In this document: positions 1-12,941 of the stretch, piece after piece | Layout: each line of letters starts with the position of its first letter | How positions within the stretch are numbered: position 1 is the first letter of the stretch | Origin: Membranipora membranacea | Taxonomy: Eukaryota; Bryozoa; Gymnolaemata; Cheilostomatida; Membraniporidae | Reading direction: 5' to 3' | DNA: 64,000 nucleotides | Assembly: GCA_914767715.1 (NCBI GenBank) | Contig: OU612069.1 | Span: 9,979,387 to 10,043,386 of the forward strand | The notes under the pieces: generated by a model | Databases searched by the model: none | What the model was told of the DNA's origin: nothing | Seen by the model: only the letters and a program-made list of their open reading frames with translations | Made by a program: the position numbers and the translations under genes

Positions 1-950
1 CTGTCTCTGTAGGGTGCTCTGTAAAAATTATTAAAACTGTTGATTCTGTAAAAATAAATAAAATGATAAGACCATAAAAAATACTATTACTTTTTGAAGA
101 CACTATTTAGGTATTTGATACATTCTGCTCTAAAACATTTGGCACTGATCTGCACGCGGAACTTGACTGATTGATATCTGCCTGACGGCAGCTGGTTAAG
201 ACGGAGTAGTGGTTCATCTTCGGTGGCAATCATACGGAGGCTCTTTACCTTCAGTATATTAGAGTAAAGGTCGTCTACGGGTGTGAACGTAAGATCGCCT
301 GATAGGTAACTTGCAGTTCTTATCACAGATTGTAACTTTTTCTTAGAGTCTGCGCTCAGATGACTATATAGCACAACAAGGTGGTAGGTGATTACTGACT
401 CTATGAAGGACTTGTAGCAGGTCGTTATTAGTTTCTCAGTGACACCGAGATGGTATAGCTTGGCGATTATATGTAGCCTTTGGCGAGCTTTCGCTGTAGT
501 TTTCAAGGTGTTCAGAGTAAAATCCAGTTTGTTGGTAATAATGGTGCCTAAGTATGTAAATTGTTCTACCTGCTCAATTGAAGTATCGTTTACAAGCAGT
601 TGTGGGTAGCTTGGGTTATCCCTTGCATTGCACATGACCATTTCTTTTGTTTTCTTTGCATTGAGTATTAGGTCATTATCCGCGCACCATGAGTTGATGG
701 TATTAGTCATTGTTTGAAGTTCAGATGGTTGGTTTTCTGTCAACAATTCAATGATCACAGTGTCGTCGGCATATTTTACTAGTTTGATGTTGTTTGTTGA
801 TGGCATATCGACAACATAAAAGGAGAATAGCAGTGGGCTGATGACGCATCCCTGAGGGCTTCCAGTTGAAGTGCTCAATGATCTTGACGTGTTGAGTGAT
901 GTAAAGAGGAAAGGTGTAAAGAGGAAGCTTTTCACTCAGTCTGGACCAAT
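1..950 (-). mobile_element. 5'-truncated LINE (CR1/L2/Jockey-like) 3' end with RT fragment
   Basis: An open frame at 87-935 on the minus strand encodes the C-terminal half of a non-LTR reverse transcriptase. It has motif B (STGSPQGCVISPLLF) followed by the catalytic YADD of motif C at 762-773, then the thumb and C-terminal region ending in LPSGRYQSVKFR...YLNSVF. The same order and closely similar words occur in the longer element at 36231-38920, so both belong to one family. The copy starts just before motif B, which is the usual 5' truncation from incomplete reverse transcription. Positions 1-86 are AT-rich 3' UTR. The frame is intact but lacks the endonuclease and RT motif A, so the copy cannot be autonomous. 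Confidence 0.88.
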
Positions 951-1430
951 CATGCCCAACATTCTTTTGGGATTGGCCACTTTTCTTTGAGGAGCATACC
1001 AAATAACCACACCGCTTTTTTAGGGAGCATTCCAATTTATTGCAAAAGAGCAACCATTGGACTTTTCTATGTGTGATATCTCGAATTTCAGTTGTGACAG
1101 ACCACTGAAGACAATGTACACTGTTTTTCTCATCTTTTTTGTGTGGTAAAGGTGCAATTGGCCAAACAAAATATTCATTTAAGTCACAGTAGCAGAATTG
1201 GTCGAGGTTGAGCATGGCTGGTCTAGACCATGCATGCCCAACCATGCATGTATCGGCATTTTCTTACTGTTTTGAAAGAGATTATGATAGTTATAAGTCT
1301 ACACCAGATTATGAGGAAAAGGAAACATTAATGGCATATTAAATGATCCAAATCTAATACATATTGATGAATTACAGGTGATCCTGAATATACTGCATGA
1401 GCTATGTTTATCAAATCGTCAAGGTACCCG
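951..1430. other. No gene seen; short internal repeats
   Basis: I see no supported gene. Around 940-965 and 1210-1250 there are related CATGCCCAAC words in a region with many stop codons. The minus-strand frame covering 748-1245 is a shadow of the LINE and has no recognisable domain. Confidence 0.4.
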
Positions 1431-4426
1431 GCCATAATGCCATGGTCAAAATGCCATTGGGACAAAATGCCAGTGACATAATGCCATTGCCATAATGCCA
1501 TGGCCATAATACCATAGGTAATAACTTCACTGCACATTATGCCAATGCCAAAATACCAGTTGTACAAAATGCCAGTTGTGTCAAAATACCAGTGGATAAA
1601 ACGCCGGATTGGACATAATACCATTTGGGACAACATACCATATCCCAAAATACCAATGCCATAATGCCAAAATATGTTACCAAATCAAGATCAGCCACGC
1701 TGTATATTTTCTTGTTAGTTATATTACAGCTGCGAGTTGCTCAGAGTAGGAGGTGCTTCAGCTGCATGTTAGAGCCATCTCCTTCACTGCTCAAGTCTCG
1801 AAGTTTCTACGTTTGAATTTTGCTGATCTCTGGGGTTTGTTGGGCCCCATGTGTACCGAAGGCTAGTGTGTGTTGCAGAAATTGCAGCCAAGTAATGTGA
1901 CGCAAATTAATTGACTCTAAAGTTGACCAACTTTTTGTCTTGGCTATAGAAGGGTTTTGACTGGTCTTGACTGATGCTATTACTGGCGTCATGAAGGCTG
2001 GCATGATTGAACATAGTGTAGGAAAATTCTGTTCATGAGTTCATGAGTATGCAGTTTAGTATAAAAATACAATCTTTTTCAGCGCTAAGACACTGAAAAA
2101 GTGACATCTGAGGCAGGGCCATTTCTAGAACAGTCATAATGATTATCTTTGTATTGGATACTTTTTTACGTCTTGTTTATAGCTTTCAACATGATACCGA
2201 CACATTTGGCAACATATTGCAATGCCTAGTTTTTCTTTATAATCGCAACAAGATATGTTTTCCACTTAGTGCCCACCGTACCTGCTATGCACCACTTGAC
2301 CATCGACGCCCCACCAGCCTGACTATGAGATTGCATCCTGGCTCTACCCAAATTTGTTGAACAAGGCTATACATGCCGTTACTTAACAAGGACCTTTATC
2401 CTCGCTTGTTATTGGTGTTAAGAAATTTAAATTTGTTGGATCAAGTGTTGTATTCATGGTTTAAAATCATGTTTAAAATATTTTGAATTGAGCATGATTT
2501 CCATAAAAGTTTCAAAATTCTGTATTCAAAAAGCATTTGTAATGGCATGATTTTTAGTTTTTCATAATAATTATTAGAAATGTGACCCCTGGTCTAATTC
2601 ACTTGATGAGACGCAGAGCATTTTTGTAGAGTCGTAGCTAGCTATCACTTGCGTGGCCCCAGAACTCTAATTCGTTGATCAAAACCGGATGTAAAAGCTA
2701 TAAATAATGTCAACCATTAGATTTTGCTCAACAGCTGGACCGAGTGCTTGTATCATCATCATCAGGGTTAACTTTAATTTTTTTTTCAGGCTTTTAAAAT
2801 GTTCATGGACCATGGAAGTTATATTGGAGTTTCAACCTACAAATTTTGTTGTTCCTTCTTCTTCTGAAATAGAGTTCCCGAATATGAGCTTTTAATCTTA
2901 TGGGTTACAAATTTCGTTTGGTGCTTCAAAAAGATTTTCTCATAGTTTATCACAAGACGGTCGGTGATACACCATTCAGTTATCAGAGGTAAATTTCTAT
3001 TCGTAATTTCAGGCTTAGTACTAAAGATATTAGCATCGTCAGCAAAAGGTATTTAATTTAGATCGGGTGATGCATTTAATAGGTCAATATTTATATATTA
3101 AAATTAGTACTTGCCCGAGAACCGAACCCTGGGTAGCACCAATAATGACAGACGGTAAACCTGACTTAATTCATTTACCAAGACAAACTGTTTTCTATAT
3201 AAAAGATATATTTCTAACAGTCGATGTGAGGGAGAAGAAAATCTGAAATTTTCTGTATACTTATAATAATGTCGTGATTTATTGTATATGTATTGTATTG
3301 AAAGATCTAAAAACAAACCCTGGTTCATTTTTCTATCATTAAAATGGTCAAAAAGTTGTTCCATTATAATATTGATTGTGTCAGTTGTACTGAGCTTCCA
3401 TCTAATGCCAAATCTCTAATTTGTGAGTAATTCTTTGTACTCCGAATACTCTCTTGCACAGAGAGGAGTTTTTTTGAAACCTCCGATGTCGAGTATAAAA
3501 TTGAAATGGGTCTGTAATCAATTTCTATGGATATCTATTTAAGAAAAACAAATATTTTGCCTAGTAACACCACATTTTGACGAAATGGCTCTGTAAATTG
3601 GCTTCCATACCTTTGAGTAGGAAATAAAATTTGTTGATGGTGTATATGTTTGAAGAGATGTAAAACCTTATCTATATCCTTATTATCATATACGTCCTGT
3701 GACTCACAAACCCCTATAAAATGACTTTGCTGAATACGATGGACATGGCCTAGCCATGAAAGGTCATTTTGGGTGAACAGACTTTTTTTTCCTTGTTAGT
3801 TGTGACTGTAACTTTTTATACAACTAATAAATGCAGAGTTAACCTGCTCTATGTTCAATCATTGTGGTCTTATCGATGTCATTAGTAACATGAGTCAAGA
3901 CTTGGCTTTCGAAAAAAAGTTGGTAATAATCCAGAGTTATTGTCATTATAATTCTAGAGAATAGTTGGGAAATATTTGTTACAAGTCACTACCTCTCAGT
4001 TTGTGGACGCCAACAAACTCCAGAGATCATCAAAATTCAAACGTAGAAACTTCGAGACTTGAACAGTGAATGAGATGGCTCTAACCAACTGAACCACCTC
4101 CTGCTCTGACCAAGCAATTCGCAGCTGTAATATAACTAACAATGAAAATCAACAGCGTGGCTTGATCTCCTTTGGTAATATGTATTGGCATTATGGCAAT
4201 GGTATTTTGGGATATGGTATGTTGTCCCAAATGGTATTATGTCCAATCCGGCATTATATCCACTGGTATTTTGACACAACTGGCGTTTTGTACAACTGGT
4301 ATTTTTGCATTGGTATAATGTGCAGTGGTGTTATCACCTATGGCATTATGGCCATGGCATAATGGCAATGGCATTATGTCACTGGCATTTTGTCCCAATG
4401 GCATTTTGACCATGGCATTTTGACAC
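1431..4426. mobile_element. Long-inverted-repeat (foldback-like) element
   Basis: The arms at about 1431-1847 and 4009-4426 are inverted copies of each other (about 0.42 kb each) around 2.2 kb of spacer. The outer part of each arm is an irregular array of short words built on ATGCCAT/ATGGCAT (for example TGGCATTATGGCAATGG). The inner part is a tRNA-like stretch with an A-box-like GGTGGTTCAGTTGG in one arm and a weak B-box-like ACGTTTGAATTTTG. Foldback and some MULE-like DNA transposons have such long arms with subterminal repeats. No transposase was found in the spacer, so the class is uncertain, and I could not define a target-site duplication. Confidence 0.6.
2840..3420 (-). mobile_element. 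Decayed LINE reverse transcriptase fragment
   Basis: In interrupted minus-strand frames I can read RT motif A-like NQGLFLDLS near 3290-3320, motif B-like ATQGSVLGQ near 3115-3145, and motif C-like FADDANIF with the catalytic pair at 3035-3046. A lysine-rich tail follows. Order and spacing match a non-LTR reverse transcriptase, but frameshifts and stops break it. The words differ from those of the YADD LINEs at 1-950 and 36231-38920, so this is another, older clade. It lies inside the long inverted-repeat structure. Confidence 0.6.
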
Positions 4427-4430
4427 GGAA

Positions 4431-4866
4431 TCAATTGTCAAATATGTGTACATGGTATGCAATTAAAATTGTGATGAAATCTAGCGGGATATAAATCCAA
4501 CACTTTCCTAGACTAGCCAACAAGATGTATATTGAGATAGCAATAAACCCAATGGTTGTGTATTTTTGATGTTTATATTTCTCCCCTAAACCAATAAAGT
4601 TACATGAGTATAGGTAACATGATTAACTGATATAATTTAGGTTAATTTCCTGACACTAATGGTATGCCTTCAATCTAATATAGCTAAGAACTACTCATTG
4701 CTATAGTAGGTTCTGACACAGAAGAAAGAAGAAGCTAGTAATTTAGGCAGCACACATCATGCCGTGGTATATTATTTGTATCATGATACGAGGATACATG
4801 TTAATGTTAAATCCAAAGTAGGGGGGAAAAATGTGGATTCTTAATTGTCTGCCTGTTAGTCCAGTA
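4431..4866. other. Intergenic, nothing recognised
   Basis: AT-rich sequence between the foldback element and the last exon of the first CAP gene. It probably holds that gene's 3' untranslated region (minus strand). Confidence 0.4.
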
Positions 4867-7800
4867 TCAGCCTCTTCTCCCTGCTGACTGATTTCCTCTC
4901 TCAAATGGTGCCTGTCCTCTGATATTACCTCTGTGAAAATCAAATAGATTATCAACTTTGTAAGATGGCAGAAGTTTCACAAACTTGTATTGGTATAGGT
5001 TTTTTTCACATTGGTTTAATAAACGGGATGAACGACATGTATTTTTGAACTGCAACAACAACAAATACCAGTCTTCTTCTCTCACAACAAATCAAATAAT
5101 ATAGGTCTTTGATAAAGGCGGCCACCGTCATGTCCTATCCTTGCAAGCAACTGTCTTGCTAGGTGATCATCAGGTGAAAAGTAGGACAGGGATATTCGAC
5201 CAGGTGCTGTGTACTATTTAAGTTGAACAGGCACCCATTTTTTAATTTGAAAAATATCATCCTTTTGGGATTAACAAGCTTATTTAAATTTAATTGAATC
5301 AAATCCTCCTCTTTATTTCTGCCCGATAGGTGTGAGTGTGTGAATTTTCTCCTGCCTCTCAACACTATAAATATTGTAAAGCTGTAGAAAAATCTGTAGG
5401 AACGGAATGTTGAATTGATTTGTAATATCATAACACGCATCACAGTCTTCGAAAGATTATGTGGTGACAAATTTTGAGATAGGCCTATATATTAGATATT
5501 ATATAAATTTAGTGGTTGAAGTGGTTCATTTTTTTTGCGGTTGGTGAATTTATTGACAATGCGAGGTGGGCTGAATTGATACAGTCAAGATTTGAGCATG
5601 CCACATTTCTGTTCTCAGTCTCAAGTTTTAGACTAAGTTTTACTCAGTTGGATGAGTGCATTTTAAAGTTGTTTTGGCTTTGGGTACGCCGACCACAGTA
5701 GAGTTGAATTGTCAAAAGGCAAACTTTCATGGATAGTTCTACCATTAAATAAAATCTCAGTTAAAAACAAAAACATAAATACTGATTTCAGTATTGAATG
5801 GATTGTATGCATCACTTACTGTGGAGAGTAATTGCAGACAGCAATAGTCTTTCTTCCACCATTACATGCAGCCCACCCACAGCCTATCTTGTTGGTATTA
5901 GCCCAGGCTATCTGGGTGAAGTGTCCTACTACTTTATTACTTTTAGGTCTCATGGTTCTCAGGTTATAATCCTTCTTCTCTTTCCACCAGGCCTGTATAA
6001 TCTTTGGCCAAGAGTGACTGCCTGCTGGTGAACCTTGAAACAGGTTCTGTCCTGAAAAATATTCAAATTGAAAATATAATACTAGATATATTATATATAT
6101 ATATAGTATTAGCATTTACTACTATTATATTAATATTATAAGTATTATATTGACTTTTATTAGTATTATTCTATTACGATTCATAAATGATATTCACTGT
6201 TGGAAACTGGTGACGCAGAAATTGTGAGTTCAAGGCCCACTGATGGGGGGGGGGGGGGAGAGCTTTCTGGATAAAATATTCTAACCCCCATCACCACCAG
6301 TGTATTTACTTCCCATATTACTATCATAAATAAAAATATTCAATTTTGAATTTTGACTGCTCATAAGACTCATCTATGAACAATGAAAACATAAATAAAA
6401 CAGAAGCATTTCTAACTGCCTCAGGGTTCCGTATCTATATAAACCAAACAAACCAGCACAGATGTCACTGTGTCACTGAGTCACTGAGTCACTGAGACAG
6501 AGGCAGGAGCATAAGTGCAACGGATTTATAGATTATACGAACCCTAGATTTGAGGCTGCGCAATATGAGAAAGTGTCAAATTGAAAGTAAGTTCATGTGC
6601 ATGAAGAAAAGAAAGGTTATAAATGCAGCAGGGCGGATTAGTGCAGGGAGATGGGGAAAAATTAAAAGTAAAGGAGGGGCAACTCCTAGATGATGTGAAT
6701 AAGTTGATTAGAAAGCTCTTCAGTAAATAGAATTTTAAGCTCAGCAGGGCCACCACATAACACAGTATCAAAGGATTTGTTGAGAGGGTGAGAAATCCAT
6801 TCATGTTCTGTAAAGGTAACGACTGCACCATAGCCTTGTTACATGTATTAAGAAATGGTGGCTCGTGACAAGGCAAGTAACACCATAACATGAAAGCAAA
6901 CAAAAACTACTCAAGTTGACCGACATAACGTTTGTCAATGAGATACTGAATTCTTATGCTGAAACTGATACATTAAAACTCACCAAATTTGTTAATGTTA
7001 TGAGCGAATATACATCTATCAGCCCAGTCCTGCGCCTGTCTCGCTAAATTAGCATCCCAGCTCTGTAAATTAATTGAAACACAGAAAATAAATAACGAAC
7101 AGAACTTGACCAAAAAAACAATACAGACAATCCGAAAAATAATGATTGTCTCGTGGCATCGATAATAGTAAGCGAGATTATAAGATTAAAAACCAAAATG
7201 AGCTATTAGGGGGCTTAATGGGCTTAATTCTGACCATTTTGGTAATCCTCTGGTTTTGATTTTCACTCCATGACGATCAAATCGAGTTCTTCCGACTCTT
7301 ATACGGGTAAAGGAACATTGTGATATCTCTACTAGAGTTGTGTCAGGTTGCCCGCAAAAAATACTTCTGTGAAAAAGGCTAATGATTGCAGGTAATCATC
7401 TTGCTGCCTGTGCATATGAAACCAGTCATTCTGAATGCACAAATAAACACTAAATGCTAGATACTAAAAACTTAAATCATTTCAGGTAACTGCAATCCTG
7501 CTGAGTCTTGCACCCAGAGGCTTGGTTGATCCAGAACTTAAAAATCCAGTACACTAGACCATCAGGTGGCGTATAAGTGAAGTCACAATCACTGATTGAG
7601 TTGATAACATACCATGCGTTTCATGTTGGTGGCAGGGAGGCTCTCTCTCAGTTGATTGTGAGTCCTGACTATCTGGTTTCTATTCTTCCTACTCAAAGCA
7701 TCTGCAGAAAAGAGATTAGTTTGTCTCACTCAGTAGTCATTTTTGTACAAAATATATCAAACAACTGACTGATATATGACTGTGTTAGGGACTTTGGTCT

Positions 7801-8208
7801 ATCATGGCATGTCCTGAATATTTGCAGCCTTGCAGACTGATGTTTGAACTGCAAAACCAGGGTCTGTATTTTTAACTTTAATCCTATCTAGGGGGAAGCT
7901 GCAATACGCATTCATACCCTCTACTTTTTTACCGCTTTTATTGGTTGGGTTTGTGAAATCAAAAATGTGTCCGATAGTTGTTGGTTCTAGGGATATGAAT
8001 TACTCACTAATCATCGGAAGGTTGATCTATGAAAGGAATGCTCATCATATCAATGCTGAGACATCTTATCCGATGGACGTCTTATCTGTCAATGCTGCCA
8101 TGTCTTCTGTTTTACCAGCGTGGGTTATAACAAGCATAAACACTTACCTGTGTGTGAGAGAAAACTGATCACGAGCAGAAGCACTCCGACAAACCGCGCT
8201 GACTGCAT
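4867..8208 (-). CDS. CAP-superfamily secreted protein 1 (five exons)
   Basis: Predicted exons (minus): 8208-8148, 7701-7613, 7062-6984, 6051-5820 and 4930-4867, with phases 1-0-1-2; they join to 174 residues. Exon 1 encodes an N-terminal hydrophobic signal peptide (MQSARFVGVLLLVISF). Exon 2 has the helix with THNQLRESLPA. Exon 3 has ARQAQDWADRCIFAH, which holds the first cavity histidine. Exon 4 has WWKE and the CAP signature VGHFTQIAWANT followed by GCGW and AVCNYSP. Exon 5 has GNIRGQAPFE and the stop. CAP proteins (PR-1, CRISP, GAPR-1) are usually secreted and act in defence, lipid binding or matrix biology. Odd point: the usual GEN motif reads GQN here, so the first cavity glutamate is a glutamine. 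All donors are GT and all acceptors AG. The family call is firm; the substrate is unknown. Confidence 0.88.
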
Positions 8209-10301
8209 CTTATCTCTTAGCAAAGGCAAATCTGTGTGTCGTCGGCTCTGAGGACAAGAGATGACTGCTGGTGTTTGTATCCACAACAGTAATAGAATAG
8301 CAACCTTTTTTTAAACTGAACTATGGTAAGTCGGTACAGATCAGTACAGATCAGTGCAAATCCATCACATGCCGATGCTAATGATAAACGTCACAGTATT
8401 ATATGAGTGAGGCTGGGCCGGACCTATCTATCAAGATAAAGAGGAGATATAGAACAATTATCCCACGGTAAAAGTGTGAGTAATACAATATATCCAACAC
8501 TGCAGGAAAGTTAATACCTACGCTGGATTAATCTAACTTAATGTGCTGAAACAGATTAGGATAATCCAGTGTGACACTGCGATGCAAACGGAAGGAGGTT
8601 TTATGTGGGAATGCCTTATTAAACTTTGTATATCAGGTATGTAGTGCAAGGGGAGGCAGGGAGGCACTGTGCCCACTAGAAAGCTAAATATAGTGGCCTA
8701 AAAACAGGATAGATAAAAGTTTATGTCAGAATTATCCCATTAGGGACTTCCAGCTGGTAGTCATCTTCTTTGGAGGCTGGGGCTTTTCCCAGATGCCACA
8801 GATTGAGGTTTGCGCTCATCAGGATTTTTGCCTCCCCTACTATTTTTTGTACACTACAGCCCTGTATAGACAGCTCATTAGGCTATTAACGACAGTCCTT
8901 ATCAGATTATTAATCACTCACAAGATTTGTGATTATCATTGTCCAGTTTGAGGGTCAGTCAAGTTGACTGCTGCAAAAACTTATGCCAAGTTTAAACAAC
9001 AGCCATTTGACTTTTTGCATCTCCTGCGCTTGTTAGTATACAACAGGTGAACAGTAAATATAACATCTCCTGCAATAATCTTCAATATTTAAAACAAGTG
9101 TGTTTTTTTCGAGTAAGAGTCAGCCATCTGTTGGCAGACACTCAATGATCTTACAATTGGCCCTTCTGGATGGAAGAGGCCACTCAAAAATGAAACTACA
9201 TCAGTTGATTATCAGATCTGAGACAACTTGGCTAAAAATTAATTGTATTAAACATCTATGGCTATGGCTTGGTCAGACAGTCATCACAGCATCAGTAAAC
9301 CATCACACAGGAGGTGTGCAACTACATCAAACAATATGGACAATTAAGATTTTTTATTTCAATAAATAGCAGAATTTTCCGCCCTCTTTTCATGAGGAGA
9401 CGACTCGTAGTCTAGAGATTCATGGAGTTTTGGCTGAACTCCAAATTCACTGCATAAATGCTTATGTTTGTTGCTGCTGTCAGTCTTCTGGCGCTGATTT
9501 TTGTACCTTGATATGCATCTCAGGTTACAAATTGTATTTAGGGGGTCATCAGCTTGGACTCAGAGTGTATGACTTAGCCTCTTTATTCTACAGGGAAGAT
9601 TGCTGCTTCTAGGGCCATTTCACTGGTTTTTTTTTACGTGACCAACAAAGAATAATAACACAAGTATCAAGATGGTAAATACTTAATGTGGCTTAACCTG
9701 TCTTTTTGAGGCTTCACTAGGTTACCAATCATGTAACTGCTGCATTTTTATTATCAAAATATAAATTCAAATAAATTCAAATGTTCATCTTCAATTTTAG
9801 CACCATAGTCAACGTAAACAAAGTTTCCTTCATCTTGAAGCTGGAAATATCAATAAAGCTGTAATATAAGTGAGCACCAAAGCTTAGAAAAGAGGATTAA
9901 TATGGCAAAGTTAATAAAAATTATTTTAATCTTTTCAGGAAGTTTAAAAAATAATCGTGAATTCAACAGTTTGGAGCTGTTGAGAACAGATATAAAGGTA
10001 TTATGCGCAGGACATTTCACACCTTGAAGTGTTTTTAACTCAGTTTATAGCCTTGTCACTCAGCCAATCACTCAAAAAGTAGCCGCGTGACAAGGCTAAA
10101 CCCACATCAGTACAGCTTGAGAGTAAGTCAAGTAGCCTTAGTACCCATTCTAGGTAAGTGAGGGGCTTCTTTTACCACCATAATTACATAGAAGATGGTA
10201 CTATGGCTTAATGATTTAACTGACACTCTTTTGGTCATTATCATATAAATTAGCATAAATTTAGATTAGCAGCAGTAAGCAGTATGTAGTGACATCAATC
10301 C
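8209..10301. other. Intergenic between two minus-strand CAP genes
   Basis: This holds the upstream region of CAP gene 1 and the 3' flank of CAP gene 2. I saw no clear TATA box for gene 1. The short frames at 9100-9369 and 9430-9612 have no recognisable domain. I see no other gene. Confidence 0.4.
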
Positions 10302-12846
10302 TTATCCTATGTTCTGTCTGTACATCATTGTCTGTCTGTATGTCTGTCTGTCCTGTCTCTCATATGGGTTCTTTTTCTCATATGGACTCTGTCTGTACTG
10401 TCTCTCATCTGTCTCTGTCTTTTTCTCATATGGACTCTGTCCAATCCAGTTACCTCTGTAAGACAAAAACGGCATTCAAATAAATAATTAATTAAATATC
10501 AAGACAGCAGTGCCGCGTGCAGGGGGTCATTTCAAAGCCAGCAAGAAACACACCGTTTTTGTTACAGTAATATTTTAGGCCTAAGGTCTGATAAGTGAAC
10601 AAGGATGGGGGTGGAGTTGGCAAAAAAATAAGAAAACCCGCAGATTGAATACCCACCTAGGACTGTAGTTGCATACAGAGAATGTGTACGTTGTACAGGG
10701 TCTTCTATTGCAGCTTTGAACACAATTTGCCCATCCACAGCCAACTCGATCAGTTTTAGCCCAAGCCATCTGAGTGAAGTGTCCAATCTTAAAGACAGTA
10801 CCCCATGTGAGTATTGGTGCCGTCCGTGTGTCGTAATCTTTTATCTCACTCCAAAAGCTATCTAATATAGCATCCCATCTGTAACTTCCTGCTGGCGAGT
10901 TCCAGAAAATATTCTCACCTGTAAAATGTTAATATTAATAAGTCAGTGTGCAACAGACACGAGGAGGACTTTTTGGCTGGTTTATTTGCCCTTGGTTTAA
11001 GTACAGCCCTATAAGACATAATTTGCCTATTCAAGCTCTTTTTTCTTCATAGACACGTCTTCTTACAAACGGTGAAAGCTTTGCACACAGGCATAACAAT
11101 GATAATATGAATTTATGGATCAGTGGTAAAATACATAGTGGGACTATTTGTGGAGATATACCATCAGTATAAAGCTTTGTGTCTGGATCTAAATAAAGCT
11201 ATAAATCTGGCAGCTTTTACGTCATGCATTGATTGATGTCACAGTAAGCTTGTTCAGGGTCAGATATGTTCTCCTCATCTGTCAAACAATATCTTACCGT
11301 AGCTGTGTCCTTGGTTATGCTTATAATCACATCTGTTAGCCCAATTCTGAGCAGTCCTGGCCAACTCATCATCCCATTTCTGTTAAAGGAAAAAACAATA
11401 ATCAATATCAAACAAATTCCTGACGCTCCCAATGAATGGAGCTCTGGGCTTTGTTAACATGAGGTTACTGGATAAGTTAAGCACATCAACAGTTACGATT
11501 TGACTTGAACTTGTATGAATTCCTACCACATGTCATCGAAATGGCTCAAATGTGATTTAAAAAAAGGGTTGATCTAAATCAGGCCAGACTTATCACACAC
11601 CACATCCCAAAGCATGGGCACAAGTTGCCTTAGTGGCGAGGTCACAATATCTGCACCCGGTTGTTCTCTGTTTGCAGACAGGTCGGGTTAAACCCCAGTA
11701 GCTGATGGGCTGCATCGGGCCTTCAAACCTACGACTTTTAACATTTCATCTTAAAGGAACGGCATTCTACCCAACTGAGCCACCTCCTACTCCTATAATG
11801 AATTTTCCGACGACACATTATGTTTGGAAGGAAGGAAAGTACTATTAAACCACATAACCTGTCTGGTGTTCGGTTAGCCTGTCTTGACAAGCTTCTCAGG
11901 ACAGGCATGCTTTCAGTGAACTGGAAGAGCTGTAATGTTAATAGACTCACCATAGTAAGCATGTTTGAAGCCTGAAGAACAGCTGATCCCCTCAGTGAGT
12001 TATGTTTGTTCACAATAGCTTGCTGAGTTTGGTAGTCCAAGGCATCTGAAATATAAAACAAAATCGGTACACAAATCATTTATAGTAAACTTGATATTTA
12101 TTCACTTCAATATATAATTTTCTAGTCTTTTTTCACCAGTTACTCAATTTATATATCCAAACAACTCCTATATGTTAAACTTGTGAAATTCATTCGTTTA
12201 CTTAATAAATATTATATATTACTGCTTTTTCCAAAAAATTCAGGTCCAAAGTTGTGTAATTTTTAGCGCTGAGTTTCACCATTTGTTGGATCTGGAATCT
12301 CTGGGTTACAAATTACATAGAAATTTTTTTTTTATTGATATTGATCTTAATTGTTTAAAATGGTTTCCAGAATAAGCCAAAAAGAAACAAAGCAATAACT
12401 AGTCAAACAAAAGTGGAGTAAAACAATTTAGACCTGTCCATATTATCCATTTTGAGCCGTCTCTTGGCTTTGAAAAGCTCACTAACAAAGTTTATGCTGG
12501 TCAAACGGGTTAAATTGATATGGATCATTCAAATCTAAAGCCTGGAAAAGTTGATTTGTTAGACTCCAAACATTAAACTAAGAGATGGGTCCATCATGAG
12601 ATAAATTTACAGCTTTATTGTGGAAAATTGATCAAACTTTATTTAGAAAGTATGCTATGAGTGAACAATTCTAAATATGATAGAGCTCAGACAAGAATTT
12701 TGAAAACTTAGAGCAAGCCATCGCTTTGTCTAAATAGGACAAAGTCGATATACAAGAACAAAATAATATATGGTTGCTGACTTACAAGCATGGTGAATTG
12801 AGCTGATGACAACCAGTAGTACACCAATACACAATGCTGACTTCAT
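10302..12846 (-). CDS. CAP-superfamily secreted protein 2, with basic repeat tail (five exons)
   Basis: Predicted exons (minus): 12846-12786, 12045-11951, 11379-11298, 10918-10657 and 10455-10302; phases 1-0-1-2, about 217 residues. The signal peptide begins MKSALCIGVLLVVISS. Then come VNKHNSLRG, ARTAQNWANRCDYKH, GENIFW, FWSE and IGHFTQMAWAKTDRVGCGW, so all four CAP cavity positions (His, Glu, Glu, His) are present. Exon 4 has extra cysteines (NCVQSCNRRPC), suggesting added disulphides. Exon 5 starts GNWIGQSPYEKK and runs about 50 residues, against 13-21 in its neighbours. It is a basic tail that repeats QSPYEKK and has grown from a TCTG/CTGTCT-type microsatellite. Promoter and exon 1 are nearly identical to those of the CAP gene at 26414, on the opposite strand. 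Confidence 0.88.
11690..11800 (-). repeat. tRNA-derived SINE-like repeat in intron 2 of CAP gene 2
   Basis: The minus strand reads GGTGGCTCAGTTGGGTAGA (A-box-like), followed about 45 bases later by GTAGGTTTGAAGGCCC, a degenerate B box. The same GGAGGTGG-TTCAGTTGG head occurs in the arms of the 1431-4426 element, so it is a dispersed family. The 3' end is not resolved. Confidence 0.5.
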
Positions 12847-12930
12847 GGTGATGTTAGTCTGTAGATGTGTCTAATGTTACTCTGAGCTCCACGGGTAGAT
12901 CGAGTATGATGTGATGGTTATAAACTCACC

Positions 12931-12941
12931 CCCTTTATATA
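12931..12941 (-). promoter_or_regulatory. TATA box of CAP gene 2
   Basis: TATATAAAGGG on the minus strand, about 95 bp upstream of the ATG at 12846. The stretch from TATA to ATG aligns nearly base for base with 26321-26413. Confidence 0.7.

Noticed and set aside
9667-9736. Alternative terminal exon for CAP gene 2 (acceptor at 9737)
   Set aside because: It gives the weak SYMIGNLVKP. The exon at 10455 gives the family-typical GNWIGQSPYE immediately after the splice, in the right phase.
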